From Mycobacterium numidiamassiliense (GTDB taxonomy: Bacteria; Actinomycetota; Actinomycetes; Mycobacteriales; Mycobacteriaceae), in contig NZ_FUEZ01000003.1 of assembly GCF_900157365.1 (NCBI RefSeq), positions 744,001 to 808,000 on the forward strand: a stretch of 64,000 nucleotides of DNA, given 5' to 3'. Both the position numbers and the translations under genes were made by a program. A model generated the notes under the pieces. That model had not been told where the DNA came from. It was given only the letters and a program-made list of their open reading frames with translations, and did no database searches. Below, in pieces: positions 44,988-53,855 of the stretch. Position 1 is the stretch's first letter. Each line of letters begins with the position of its first letter.

Positions 44988-45791
44988 ATGGCAAACGACC
45001 AATTCACATCGCACACAGGCCTTTTCGATCTAAGTGGAAAGTGCGCGCTGGTCACTGGTGGCACCAGGGGCATCGGGCTGATGATAGCGCGCGGCCTTCT
45101 GCAGGCAGGCGCCCGCGTCGTCATCAGCTCACGCAGTACGGACGCGTGCGCGGAGGCGCAGCAGCAGCTGTCGAAATTCGGTGAGGTCCAGGCGATCCCC
45201 GCCGACCTGTCCAGGCACGACGAGTGTCAGCGCCTCGCCAACCTCGTGACGTTGAACTCGGAACGCTTGAACATTCTGGTTAACAATGCGGGAGCGATGT
45301 GGCGCGAGCCGCTGGCGACGTTCCCAGAGGAGGCCTGGGACACCGTGATCGACCTCAACCTCAAGTCGCCGTTTTGGCTGGTGCAGGCGCTGCTGCCCGC
45401 ACTCCGCAGAGCGGGTACAGCCGATGATCCCGCGCGGATCATTAACATCGGCAGCATCGCCGCTATCCACGTCGCCCAGTCGCCCAACTACTCGTACGCC
45501 AGCAGCAAAGCGGCACTCCATCAACTCACCAGAGTGCTTGCCAGAGAATTGGGCCCTCAGCACGTCACGGTGAACGCGGTAGCGCCGGGAGTGTTCCCGT
45601 CGCAGATGATGGCATCCACGCTCGATGCGATGCGCGACGCGATCACCGAGTCGGCCCCTCTGCGCCGGCTCGGCCGCGACGACGACATGGCGGGTATCGC
45701 CGTGTTCCTGGCCAGCCGGGCTGGTTCCTACCTCACGGGCGCCATCGTCCCGGTCGACGGCGGCATCGCCACGACCGCATCGGGTACTTAG
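44988..45791 (+). CDS. Short-chain dehydrogenase/reductase (FabG-like)
   Basis: Classical SDR of 267 residues. TGGTRGIGLMIARGLL at about 24-39, NNAGAMWREPLATFPEEAW, Ser in INIGSIAAIHVAQ, YxxxK in YSYASSKAALHQLTRVLA, and the C-terminal GRDDDMAGIAVFLASRAGSYLTG (core FLASRAGSYLTGAIVPVDGG). Substrate unknown. It is followed by its probable regulator, an MmyB-like XRE protein; SDR next to this regulator class is a common actinobacterial pairing. Start ATG 44988. Confidence 0.92.
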   Translation: MANDQFTSHTGLFDLSGKCALVTGGTRGIGLMIARGLLQAGARVVISSRSTDACAEAQQQLSKFGEVQAIPADLSRHDECQRLANLVTLNSERLNILVNNAGAMWREPLATFPEEAWDTVIDLNLKSPFWLVQALLPALRRAGTADDPARIINIGSIAAIHVAQSPNYSYASSKAALHQLTRVLARELGPQHVTVNAVAPGVFPSQMMASTLDAMRDAITESAPLRRLGRDDDMAGIAVFLASRAGSYLTGAIVPVDGGIATTASGT

Positions 45792-45879
45792 CATCGGTGC
45801 GGAGCTTCACCACTCACCAGCCGGTGACCCAGGCTGCTGATGGGGGACACCGGCGAGGTCAGGCAACGCTGGTCGTCGG

Positions 45880-45894
45880 GGTACCAGCAGTACC
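45880..45894. promoter_or_regulatory. Inverted repeat upstream of the XRE regulator
   Basis: GGTAC-CAGCA-GTACC, a perfect 5-5-5 inverted repeat 45 bp before the chosen start (45940). A good candidate autoregulatory operator; binding is inference. Confidence 0.5.
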
Positions 45895-45939
45895 TCCCCT
45901 TTGCCAGCGCGACGCGCCTACGGTGAGGGGATGGCAACG

Positions 45940-46827
45940 ATGGATCTACGCACCGAGATCCGGGACTTTCTCAGCTCGCGTCGCGCCCGCATCGCCCCTG
46001 AGCAGGCGGGCCTGACCGCCTACGGCCGCAACCGTCGGGTCAAAGGTCTGCGTCGTGAAGAGGTAGCGCTACTGGCAGGGGTATCGGTCGACTACTACGT
46101 GCGCATGGAGCGCGGCAGCCTCGCTGGCGCCTCCGACGGCGTGCTCGAGGCGTTGGCCTCTGCCCTACAACTCGACGAAGCGGAGCGCGATCACCTGTTT
46201 CATCTCGCACGCCAATCCGGGGCGCCCAGCAATCCACGCCGGCACAAGCCGGCGGCCGTAACGGTGCGCTCGACACTGCTGCAGGTGCTCGACGCCATCT
46301 CCGATGCGCCGGCCTGGATCTGTAACGGACGTTATGACGTGCTCGCCATGAATCAGCTCGCCCGCGCGCTGTTCTCACCGGTGCTGGCCGACCCGCGACG
46401 GCCCGCGAACACAGCGCGGTTCGTCTATCTAGCTCCCGAGGCGGCCAAAGATTTCTTTGTCGACTACGACCGAATCGCCAGTGACGTGGCCGCAAAGCTA
46501 CGCATGGAAGCGGGCCGCAACCCGCACGACGAAAAGCTCATCGCCCTAGTCGGCGAATTGTCAACGTGCAGTGACCTATTCCGGCAGCGATGGGCATCTC
46601 AGGACGTGCGGCTGCACCGGTCCGGCCGCAAGCGGGTGCACCATCCGGTCGTGGGCCAACTCGAACTCGACGTCGAGTCCCTGGAACTGCCCGACGAACC
46701 CAATCTGCTCCTCAACGTCTACACCGCTGCCGCGGGCACGCCGACCGCCGACGGCTTAGCGCTACTAGCGTCGTGGGCGGCGACCCAACAGATGCCGGCG
46801 ACCGAACTCCAAACACCCGACGGGTAG
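45940..46827 (+). CDS. XRE-family regulator with MmyB-like ligand-binding domain
   Basis: Transcription regulator of 295 residues. N-terminal MDLRTEIRDFLSSRRARIAP, then the HTH GLRREEVALLAGVSVDYYVR and MERGSLAGASDGVLEALASAL; the C-terminal MmyB-like domain (PAWICNGRYDVLAMNQLARA, DEKLIALVGELSTCSDLF, FRQRWASQDVRLH, HHPVVGQLELDVESLELP) is thought to bind a fatty-acid-like ligand. ATG 45940 is preferred because GAGGGG (45925-45930) lies 9 nt upstream; ATG 45931 directly abuts it. Likely regulates the SDR gene just upstream. Confidence 0.92.
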   Translation: MDLRTEIRDFLSSRRARIAPEQAGLTAYGRNRRVKGLRREEVALLAGVSVDYYVRMERGSLAGASDGVLEALASALQLDEAERDHLFHLARQSGAPSNPRRHKPAAVTVRSTLLQVLDAISDAPAWICNGRYDVLAMNQLARALFSPVLADPRRPANTARFVYLAPEAAKDFFVDYDRIASDVAAKLRMEAGRNPHDEKLIALVGELSTCSDLFRQRWASQDVRLHRSGRKRVHHPVVGQLELDVESLELPDEPNLLLNVYTAAAGTPTADGLALLASWAATQQMPATELQTPDG

Positions 46828-47301
46828 TCCGGGCTGGATCAACATTTCGTCGAGACGAGACATGAGCCGCCCAATTTCTCTAGATTCGAGACACCACGAC
46901 TTGCGGGCTGTCGGCGGTCACGAAAAGTCAACCGCTAAGCTGACCGCCGTACCCGTCGACGACTCTCGTTTGTCGTGCACCAATTCACGGGGTTCGGTCA
47001 ACGGACTTACGAGACGTTGTGACCTCTAGAGCCTCTACGTGGGGAGTTTCCAGCGTATTTGTCTCAGATGTGGTCACATTTGAGACATCGGAGCGATCAG
47101 TCGTCTGAGTCGGCATCCCTCTCGGCATCCGGTTCGGCGTCTGTTGGCAGACCTCTCTCTTGAGTCGTCGTTCACAGACTCAACGTCCGGCAGGACGCGC
47201 CCGGTTTTCTGATTTTTTAGGATTTCGTTGATGTCGGAATAAAATCCAGCTGTACGGTTTCCGGCCGGCGATCGTTGTTCAGCAAAGGGGAGCTCGAGCG
47301 G
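46828..47301. other. 474-bp intergenic region with a second GAGAC cluster and a large inverted repeat
   Basis: No gene seen. GAGAC or its complement occurs at 46852, 46857, 46888, 47011, 47061c and 47082. The last two are the ends of a near-symmetric 26-bp element at 47061-47086 whose outer arms are GTCTCA/TGAGAC and whose inner arms are ATGTG/CACAT. A second small hairpin GAGTC/GACTC lies at about 47162-47181 and TAAAAT (47240-47245) is a candidate -10 for the hydrolase downstream. Confidence 0.5.
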
Positions 47302-48510
47302 ATGGATCGCCCGAACAAGGGGATCAGCCGACGCGGTGTGTTTTCAGCGGTCGCGGGCGCCATCGCGCTCGCCGCGGTGAACCAGCCGACCCAGGCGGTG
47401 GCGATGACAGCAAAGTCGTCCCTCGGCCCGGTGGCGCTCAGGGAGCGGGCGGACCTGGCGGAGCGGGCGGTCATGGAGCGGCACGTGCACACGCTCTGGT
47501 GGCAGTCGGGGATGCAACTGGGCACGCTGCACTGGCCGTCGTCTCTGTTCGACCATTTGTTGCTGGGGCGCTGGTGTTACTGGTGGCAGGCCCACCTGCT
47601 GGACTGCGCGGTGGATGCCGCGTACCGCGCACGCACCCCCGAACGCATCGACCGGATCGGCGCCATCGCGCGCGGCATTCACACCCGCAATCTCAGCGGC
47701 TGGACCAACGGCTACTGCGACGACATGTCGTGGCTGGTGCTGGCGCTCGAACGCGCCGACAGGCTCCTCGGCGTCCGGTTCGACGATGCCGTTCCGAAGC
47801 TGCGGACCGCCCTGCTCGACGGCTGGAACCCGGCCGTCGGCGCGGTGCCCTGGAAGATCGGCAAAGATTACTACAGCACCTCCGCGATCGGTCCGGCCGG
47901 CATCGCGATGGCGCGCCTGGGCAAGCTGTCCCGCGCCGAACGACTCGCCGATTTCCTGAACACCCGGCTGCGCGACACCGAAAGCGGCCTCATCTTCGAC
48001 GGCGTGCACGAACCCAGCGGGCGGGTGGACCACTCCCTGCTGACCTACTGTCAGGGCGTGGCCATTGGGCTGGAGGCCGAATTGGCGCTGCGCACAAACG
48101 ATTCGAGCCATCGTGACCGCGCGGCGGCGCTGGTCGCCGGTACCGCCGACAGGCTCGCCGACGCGGGCGTGATCGCCGGGGGCGCCGGGAACGACTCCGG
48201 GCTGTTCATGGGCATCCTCGCCAGGTATCTCGCTCAGACCGCGCTGGCCCTGGGTGACACCACCGCCGCCCGGCTCGTGCACGCCTCCGCGCGGGCGGCC
48301 TGGGACAACCGCGCCGAGGTGGACGGGCTGCCGCTGTTCGGTGCGGATTGGACCCGCCCGGTCACCGCGCCGGCAGGTCTGGAAACCTTTCCCCAGCTCG
48401 CGGGCTCTTCGCTCGCGTCACCGCCGAACCAGAGCCGCGATCTCTCGATACAGCTGAGCGGGTGGATGCTGCTCGAGGCGGATCACCAGCTCACCTCCGC
48501 CGGGCACTGA
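47302..48510 (+). CDS. GH76 family alpha-1,6-mannanase-like hydrolase, Tat-exported
   Basis: 402-residue protein with a Tat signal: twin Arg at 10-11 in SRRGVFSAVAGAIALAAV. The mature part is an (alpha/alpha)6 GH76-type domain with the catalytic Asp pair at 140-141 in WTNGYCDDMSWLVLALERAD, and later motifs STSAIGPAGIAMARLG and RVDHSLLTYCQGVAIGLEAE. GH76 enzymes cut alpha-1,6-mannan; the mycobacterial LamH (Rv0365c) of this family remodels arabinomannan/lipoarabinomannan, so a cell-envelope role is likely. ATG 47302 with AGGGGAG upstream; TTG 47275 is less likely. Appears to be an additional paralogue within the accessory block. Confidence 0.85.
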   Translation: MDRPNKGISRRGVFSAVAGAIALAAVNQPTQAVAMTAKSSLGPVALRERADLAERAVMERHVHTLWWQSGMQLGTLHWPSSLFDHLLLGRWCYWWQAHLLDCAVDAAYRARTPERIDRIGAIARGIHTRNLSGWTNGYCDDMSWLVLALERADRLLGVRFDDAVPKLRTALLDGWNPAVGAVPWKIGKDYYSTSAIGPAGIAMARLGKLSRAERLADFLNTRLRDTESGLIFDGVHEPSGRVDHSLLTYCQGVAIGLEAELALRTNDSSHRDRAAALVAGTADRLADAGVIAGGAGNDSGLFMGILARYLAQTALALGDTTAARLVHASARAAWDNRAEVDGLPLFGADWTRPVTAPAGLETFPQLAGSSLASPPNQSRDLSIQLSGWMLLEADHQLTSAGH

Positions 48511-48592
48511 GCCCGGGGCGTGACCCCGCAAACTTGAACTGCCGCAACAGAACACCCCCACGGGACGTGATGCCACGAACTACCGCGATAGC

Positions 48593-49801
48593 CTATGCCG
48601 TCGACTTCTCCAGGACGTGCACGCCGCACGCGGAACCGAGTCCGATGACATGGGCCAGGCCAACTTTCGCGTCCTGTATCTGGCGGTCCCCCGCCTCGCC
48701 GCGGAGGTGGTGACAGATCTCCCACACGTTAGCGATGCCGGTGGCCGCGATGGGATGGCCCTTGGACTCCAGCCCGCCCGAGACGTTCACCGGGGTCGAG
48801 CCGTCACGCCAGGTCGCACCCGAGTTGAAGAAGTCCGCGGCGCCGCCCTCTTCGCACAGCATCAAGTTGTCGTAGTGCACCAACTCGGCGGTGGCGAAGC
48901 AATCGTGCAACTCGACGAGATCGAGGTCGGCCGGTCCGATGCCCGCCTGCTCGTAGGCGATGGTGGCGGCCTTTCGGGTGAGCGTGTTGACGTTCGGCAA
49001 CACCTGGCAGCCTTCTTCGTAGGGGTCGGTCGTCAGGACCGACGCCGACACCTTCACGGCTCGCCTGCGCTGCTCGAGCGACAGCGACTTCAGCGTCTCG
49101 CCACTGCACACGACGGCGGCCGCGGCACCATCGCAGTTCGCCGAGCACATCGGGCGCGTGTTCGGGTACGCGATCATGACGTCGTTCATGATCTGCTCGA
49201 GGGTGAATCGTTTTTGGTATGACGCAAGGGGATTCAGCGTGGAGTGGGCATGATTTTTCTCGCTGATCTTGGCGAACAACTCGAAGCTGGTGCCGCCGTA
49301 CTTGTGGCCGTATTCGACGCCGATCTGGGCGAAGACGCCCGGCATCGTCTCGGTGCCTATCCTGCCGTCGATGCCCGCGACCGCACCGTAGCGGCCCGCC
49401 GGTGTCCAAGTGTCCGCGTCCTTCTTCTTGGCCCCACCCGCGAGGAGGCCGGCACCCGCGAGCTTCTCGACACCAACCGCCAGGCCGTAGTCCACCTCAC
49501 CGGCCTTGACGGCCATGATCGCGGTGCGCAGCGCGGTGGCACCGGTCGCGCAGGCATTCGCGACGTTGTACACCGGGATGCCGGTCTGGCCGATCTGCTT
49601 CTGAAGTTGTTGGCCGATACCGGCACTCGCGTTCATCAGATTGCCCGCGGCGATCACCCCGATGTCCGCCATCGTGACGCCCGCGTCCGACAGCGCACCC
49701 ATGGCGGCCTCGGCGGCCAGGTCGATCGTGTCGAGGTCGGGATGCTTGCCGAACTTGGTCATCTGGATGCCGAGGATCCAGACCTCGTCACTCGCGCTCA
49801 T
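48593..49801 (-). CDS. SCP-2-type thiolase / lipid-transfer protein (Ltp)
   Basis: Thiolase-fold protein of 402 residues. N-terminal Cys in NACATGATALRTA (C84), the C-terminal GGLESKGHPIAATG His motif and GSACGVHVLE. This Ltp subgroup acts with DUF35 partners as aldolases or thiolases in steroid side-chain and branched acyl-CoA degradation. ATG 49801 overlaps the DUF35 stop (ATGA) and AAGGAG precedes it, so the two are co-translated, as usual for this complex. The exact acyl substrate is unknown. Confidence 0.92.
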   Translation of the reverse strand: MSASDEVWILGIQMTKFGKHPDLDTIDLAAEAAMGALSDAGVTMADIGVIAAGNLMNASAGIGQQLQKQIGQTGIPVYNVANACATGATALRTAIMAVKAGEVDYGLAVGVEKLAGAGLLAGGAKKKDADTWTPAGRYGAVAGIDGRIGTETMPGVFAQIGVEYGHKYGGTSFELFAKISEKNHAHSTLNPLASYQKRFTLEQIMNDVMIAYPNTRPMCSANCDGAAAAVVCSGETLKSLSLEQRRRAVKVSASVLTTDPYEEGCQVLPNVNTLTRKAATIAYEQAGIGPADLDLVELHDCFATAELVHYDNLMLCEEGGAADFFNSGATWRDGSTPVNVSGGLESKGHPIAATGIANVWEICHHLRGEAGDRQIQDAKVGLAHVIGLGSACGVHVLEKSTA

Positions 49802-50214
49802 CAGGACTCCTTCGTTGCAGAGGCGGGTTCGAAGCCGAACCCGACCGCCTCCGTGCCCGCGGAGTCGGTGCCAATCGATTGGGTGGCAAGACGGACCTCC
49901 ATGCCGTCGAAGACGTGCTGGGGATCGGGTTCGACGTTGATCAGGTTGGCGCGAACCTGGGTGCCGTCGCAGTCGACCACCGCCGCCACGAACGGCGTCG
50001 GAATCCCGGGTGCTGCGAAGGTCACGATGGTGAAGGCGCGCACCGTGCCCTCGGTCGCGATCGGGACGGTCGCGAATTCGGTGGCAAAGCAGTTGGCACA
50101 TGCGTTACGTCGGTCGAAGAACCGGGCTGCGCAGTTGACGCATTCCCGCGCGACCAAGTGCGGTTGACCGTCGTTGAGCACCAGATAGTCGACCAGCGGG
50201 ATCTGCCCGGACAT
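49801..50214 (-). CDS. DUF35 OB-fold/zinc-ribbon protein, partner of the thiolase
   Basis: 137 residues. N-terminal rubredoxin-like zinc ribbon with CVNC and CANC (in [20 protein letters not shown]), then an OB-fold acyl-CoA-associated domain [18 protein letters not shown] and [19 protein letters not shown]. Such proteins bind Ltp-type thiolases or MaoC dehydratases and stabilise the acyl-CoA complex. ATG 50214 follows GGAGG; the upstream extension is not conserved. Confidence 0.9.
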   Translation of the reverse strand: MSGQIPLVDYLVLNDGQPHLVARECVNCAARFFDRRNACANCFATEFATVPIATEGTVRAFTIVTFAAPGIPTPFVAAVVDCDGTQVRANLINVEPDPQHVFDGMEVRLATQSIGTDSAGTEAVGFGFEPASATKES

Positions 50215-50309
50215 GCGCACCTCCATCGTTGGTGTCTTCGACGGTATCGCTTGGCAGTCAGCCCTCGATAGCCTGGTACCGACGGCCGCACACCGCCAAG
50301 GAGAACTGC

Positions 50310-50771
50310 ATGACAAACCAGCAGACCGACCAGGACGGGGCGTCGCCGGAGGGCACGGTCACCGTGACCGGAGCAGGATCCGGGACCTATACACAACAGA
50401 TCACCGCCGGGCGCCACCAATTGGTCGCCGACGAGCCCAAGCCGATCGGCGACGACGCGGGGCCAACCCCCTACGATCTGCTACTGGCTGCGCTCGGCGC
50501 GTGTACCTCGATGACCGTGCGCATGTATGCCGACCGCAAAGGCTGGCCGCTGGAACGGGTTCGAGTAACGTTGCGGCACTCGCGGATTCACGCTCAGGAC
50601 TGCGCCGACTGCGAGACCACCAAGGGATGGATCGACCATATCGATCGCGACCTCGAAATCGTCGGCGATCTCGATGACGATCAGCGGCAACGGCTGCGGT
50701 ACATCGCCGATCGTTGCCCCGTTCATCAGACGCTGACCTCGGAGGTGCACATCACCACGTCGATGCGGTAG
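50310..50771 (+). CDS. OsmC-family peroxiredoxin-like protein
   Basis: Predicted thiol-dependent peroxidase of 153 residues acting on organic hydroperoxides. The two redox cysteines are in [13 protein letters not shown] and [13 protein letters not shown], the family arrangement; an extra CADC lies between ([13 protein letters not shown]). Start ATG 50310 with AAGGAG. Convergent with the cyclase gene and overlapping it by 20 bp. Divergent from the DUF35/thiolase pair. Confidence 0.92.
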   Translation: MTNQQTDQDGASPEGTVTVTGAGSGTYTQQITAGRHQLVADEPKPIGDDAGPTPYDLLLAALGACTSMTVRMYADRKGWPLERVRVTLRHSRIHAQDCADCETTKGWIDHIDRDLEIVGDLDDDQRQRLRYIADRCPVHQTLTSEVHITTSMR

Positions 50772-52284
50772 CACCCACCGCGGGGTCGAGGCCGAAGACC
50801 TGCACGGCGGCGGACTTACCTTTCAGCGCATGCGATCCACGGTCGATGAGCCCGGGCAGTCCGGACTCCAGGGCGTCGACCGTCTGCTGGGTGAGCAGGA
50901 TTGCGTCACCGGTGGTCTTGGTGAGTTGCTCGACGCGGGCCGCGACGTTGACGGTGTCGCCGATGAGGGTGAACTCGAGCTTGCCTCCCCCACCGATGGT
51001 GCCGGCGATCACCTTGCCGGTGTTGACCCCGATGCCGATCCGAAACTCGCCGAAGAACCGCTCGGCGACGAGGCGTTGAATCAACACCGCCGCGGTCACC
51101 GCCGCGTCGGCATGATCGGCGAGGTCGTTGGGCGCGCCGAACACGGCAAGAGCGCCATCGCCGAGAAACTTGTTGACATGTCCGCCGGCCTCGACGACGG
51201 CGGGCACCACGATTTCGAAGAGAGCGTTGAGCCGGGCGACGGTGTCCTCGGCGGAGTTGGATTCGGCGAACGGGGTGAAGTCGCGGATGTCGACGAACAT
51301 CACGGTCACCTCGCGGCGCTCGCCGGTGAAGACATGGTCGTCCTGCTCGATCAGGCGTGCCGCCAGGCCCGGGTCGACGTAGCTGCCGAACGCGACCTGA
51401 AGTCGTTGCCGCTCAGCCAAACCCGCCTGCATCCGGTTGAACGACGCCGCCAGGGCTCCGAGGTCGTCGTCCTGGACGACCGGAAGGCGCCGGCTGTAGT
51501 CGCCGGCCGCGACACGTTCGGTGCCCTCGGCGAGATCGCGAATCGGCCGCAGCGATGGTGCGAGCGCGGCACCGACGGTCATGGGCATCCCGAAGCCCAC
51601 CGCCAACGCGCACCCGATCACTGCAAAGAGCATCGGTTCCGCACGGGTCCAACGGAATACGGCCGCGGTCACCATGGCGCCGTCGACAGCGAAGAGGAAC
51701 GAGCTCGCCACTAGGGCCACACCCGACCACATTGCGAAGGTCGGACGAGAGCGGGGCAGGTCATCCCCAATCGCCGTGCCACCGGCGATCGCGATTCTGG
51801 CCGGCCGCACCCCTGCTTCCGCGATGCTGTGCACACCGGTTGCCTGGACGGCCATTCCTACCAGGGCGCCCAGGACCCCGTACTGGACCAGTGGCGACCC
51901 CCTCGCGCCGGCGATTGCGCCGACAACAATCGACATCAGGGCGGTCCAGACGGCGTTGAACACCACCGCTCGGACAACCGATCCCCGGGTCCAGGCGTAG
52001 GTGGCGTCCAGTGCGCTCGCCCGATCGACCTCCCGACCGGCCGCCCACCGCTCCACCAGGCGACTGCGGCCGATACCGGGAAGCACCGTCACGTACCACG
52101 ACGCCAGCGCGGCGACGGCGGCAACGGCGGCCGCCTCGACGTACCGACCGCCCCCCTGTACAGCCATGATCAGAACCGACCAGAAGAGGAAGGTCGTCAG
52201 TATCAAGGGCAGCCCGACGACGAAAACCGCCCACGAGTATCGCGCGCTGTACCGATCCCACGTCCACTGCCAGATACGGTCCAT
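50752..52284 (-). CDS. Class III adenylate cyclase with membrane region and HAMP domain
   Basis: Membrane cyclase of 510 residues resembling Mtb Rv1318c-Rv1320c. Six predicted membrane helices (for example [20 protein letters not shown]), HAMP at about 255-310 ([20 protein letters not shown]), then the catalytic domain: metal Asp in [23 protein letters not shown] with the purine-specifying Lys and second Asp, and [15 protein letters not shown] with transition-state Asn and Arg. All catalytic residues appear intact, so it should be active and signal through cAMP. TAGCAT lies 6 nt before ATG 52284 (leaderless spacing). Confidence 0.94.
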   Translation of the reverse strand: MDRIWQWTWDRYSARYSWAVFVVGLPLILTTFLFWSVLIMAVQGGGRYVEAAAVAAVAALASWYVTVLPGIGRSRLVERWAAGREVDRASALDATYAWTRGSVVRAVVFNAVWTALMSIVVGAIAGARGSPLVQYGVLGALVGMAVQATGVHSIAEAGVRPARIAIAGGTAIGDDLPRSRPTFAMWSGVALVASSFLFAVDGAMVTAAVFRWTRAEPMLFAVIGCALAVGFGMPMTVGAALAPSLRPIRDLAEGTERVAAGDYSRRLPVVQDDDLGALAASFNRMQAGLAERQRLQVAFGSYVDPGLAARLIEQDDHVFTGERREVTVMFVDIRDFTPFAESNSAEDTVARLNALFEIVVPAVVEAGGHVNKFLGDGALAVFGAPNDLADHADAAVTAAVLIQRLVAERFFGEFRIGIGVNTGKVIAGTIGGGGKLEFTLIGDTVNVAARVEQLTKTTGDAILLTQQTVDALESGLPGLIDRGSHALKGKSAAVQVFGLDPAVGATASTW

Positions 52285-52398
52285 GGCGCGATGCTAAACG
52301 CCCATGGGCGCTTGAGCTGCGATTATTGGCGAAGCCGGGGTGATTTCATAACGCCGTGAACGGGTGTGGAGCGAGTCGCCGATTCCGGCGAGGTCGGT

Positions 52399-53265
52399 TC
52401 AGCCGATGATGTCGAAAACCGCTGCGGCGGACGTGACTGCCTTGTCGCCATTGCCCTCGTCGTGCAGGAGCATCCGGACGCCGACCTTCCCCGATCCGGA
52501 CGTGTGGGCGGTACCCGCCACCCGGAATGGGCCGACCTTGCCCCGCGACATGAACATCACGTGCCAGCTCACGACCTGTATCTTCCGGGTTCCCGTCGCC
52601 TCCGCGGCGAGGTCGATCGCCGCGGTTTCAAGGACGACGTGCTGCGGGCCGATGTGCAGAGCCGCGTCCGGGGATGCCAGCTCGGCGCTCAGCGCGGGCA
52701 ACGTCCAGCTGCCGTCCGGTCGTTTGGATGCACCGAAGGCTTCCCATAAGGGGGGCAGCTCCGGGGAGTCCTCGATAATCAGATCGGTCCCCGAAACATC
52801 CATCCTGTCAAGGCCTTCCGGCGGGGTCCCGATGATCGCGCCCTGGCCCTCGTTGAAAGCGATCACCCGGTCGGGGTTGTCGGCGTCGACGATCTTGCAC
52901 CGGCCATAGCCCATCATCCGGCCCTGGTGCACATTGCCCGAGTCGACGATTTCGATGCGCTTGACGTCGTAGCCCGGATCGATGATCTGCACCGACGCGA
53001 TCACCGGGTTCGGCACGGCCACAAGGTCGGTCTGGCATCCCTCAGGTGAGGAAATCGCCAATGGCGCCACCATGATTCCGCCCGCTTCGTTGCGCATATC
53101 CCGACGGATCGTCACCGTGTCGTCTACTTCGCCGACATTCATCGTCGAATGGCGCCGGCCGATGTAGCGGTAGCTCAGCAGGCCCGTCCACCGCCGGTAC
53201 AGCTCGTCCCGATACGCATCCGGGTCGTCGCTGAACTCCCTGATGTCCCGCAATTGTCCGGTCAC
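52399..53265 (-). CDS. Conserved hypothetical protein, hotdog/thioesterase-like C-terminus
   Basis: 288 residues, no family firmly recognised. The N-terminal half (RRWTGLLSYRYIGRRHSTMN) has little similarity I know; the second half (PDGSWTLPALSAEL, LHIGPQHVVLETAAIDLA, SWHVMFMSRGKVGPFRVAGTA) reads like a PaaI/hotdog thioesterase with repeated strand patterns. GTG 53265 is chosen because AGGAGG precedes it; the longer ATG form begins in the intergenic region. Located between the cyclase and a decayed TetR gene; an operator-like repeat lies about 150 bp upstream. Confidence 0.75.
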   Translation of the reverse strand: MTGQLRDIREFSDDPDAYRDELYRRWTGLLSYRYIGRRHSTMNVGEVDDTVTIRRDMRNEAGGIMVAPLAISSPEGCQTDLVAVPNPVIASVQIIDPGYDVKRIEIVDSGNVHQGRMMGYGRCKIVDADNPDRVIAFNEGQGAIIGTPPEGLDRMDVSGTDLIIEDSPELPPLWEAFGASKRPDGSWTLPALSAELASPDAALHIGPQHVVLETAAIDLAAEATGTRKIQVVSWHVMFMSRGKVGPFRVAGTAHTSGSGKVGVRMLLHDEGNGDKAVTSAAAVFDIIG

Positions 53266-53411
53266 TGCGTCGTCCTCCTGTTTATTGCTTGGTTGAATGG
53301 CCGGCCATGGCCGGCGGTGGACCCGCAATCACGTTCGCGCACTGGCAGATTGGCGGAATCACGCGCCTCCAGACAACGGTTCTAGACGATCGTATAGGCG
53401 GTGCTGAACGC

Positions 53412-53440
53412 CTGTACAGCACCGCTGAGCGACTGTACAG
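53412..53440. promoter_or_regulatory. Pair of CTGTACAG palindromes in a 21-bp direct repeat
   Basis: CTGTACAG occurs at 53412-53419 and 53433-53440, inside two tandem 21-bp units (GCTGAACGC... and GCTGAGCGA...). The spacing of two helical turns puts both palindromes on the same DNA face, as for cooperative repressor binding. It lies between the hotdog-like gene and a TetR remnant; could be the old operator. Confidence 0.5.
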
Positions 53441-53444
53441 TCCC

Positions 53445-53818
53445 CAAGAGGCTCGCGGAAGGCCCGCACGCGGCGAGAAATCCGAGGTGGTGGGTGCGCA
53501 ACTGGTGCACTACTACTTCGCGTCGATGGACGACCTGTTGTCGGCCCTCGTCCGCCAGGCAACCACCCGCAGCCGGGACGCGTTCGCGCGAGCGCTGGCT
53601 TCGCCCAAGCCATTACGCGCCCTGTGGGAAGTGAGCAGCGACCCCGACGTCACAGCCCTCACGGCCGAAATGCGTTGAGCGTCGTGATCGCGGCCGTATC
53701 CCGGGTGATGGTGATGGAGGACTCCCTCGGAGTCTCGACCGGCCACCAGAACACGCTTGCGATGGTCGAGCACTTCCTCGCGAAGCTCGAGGGCAGTGCC
53801 GGCATCGAGAGTTGATCG
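53445..53818 (+). pseudogene. Decayed TetR-family regulator gene
   Basis: Two pieces of one TetR-type regulator are visible in different frames. Up to 53678, VGAQLVHYYFASMDDLLSAL, then ASPKPLRALWEVSSDPDVTAL matches the recognition helix and following helices of a mycobacterial TetR group; after a deletion of roughly 60 residues and a frame change, IAAVSRVMVMEDSLGVSTGH and VEHFLAKLEG match its C-terminus (stop at 53813-53815). The N-terminal HTH part is also degraded. The combined length is far short of about 200 residues, so it is not functional as read. Confidence 0.75.
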
Positions 53819-53855
53819 CGACCGAGAGTCAGCCGACGACCATCGCGATGACTGA

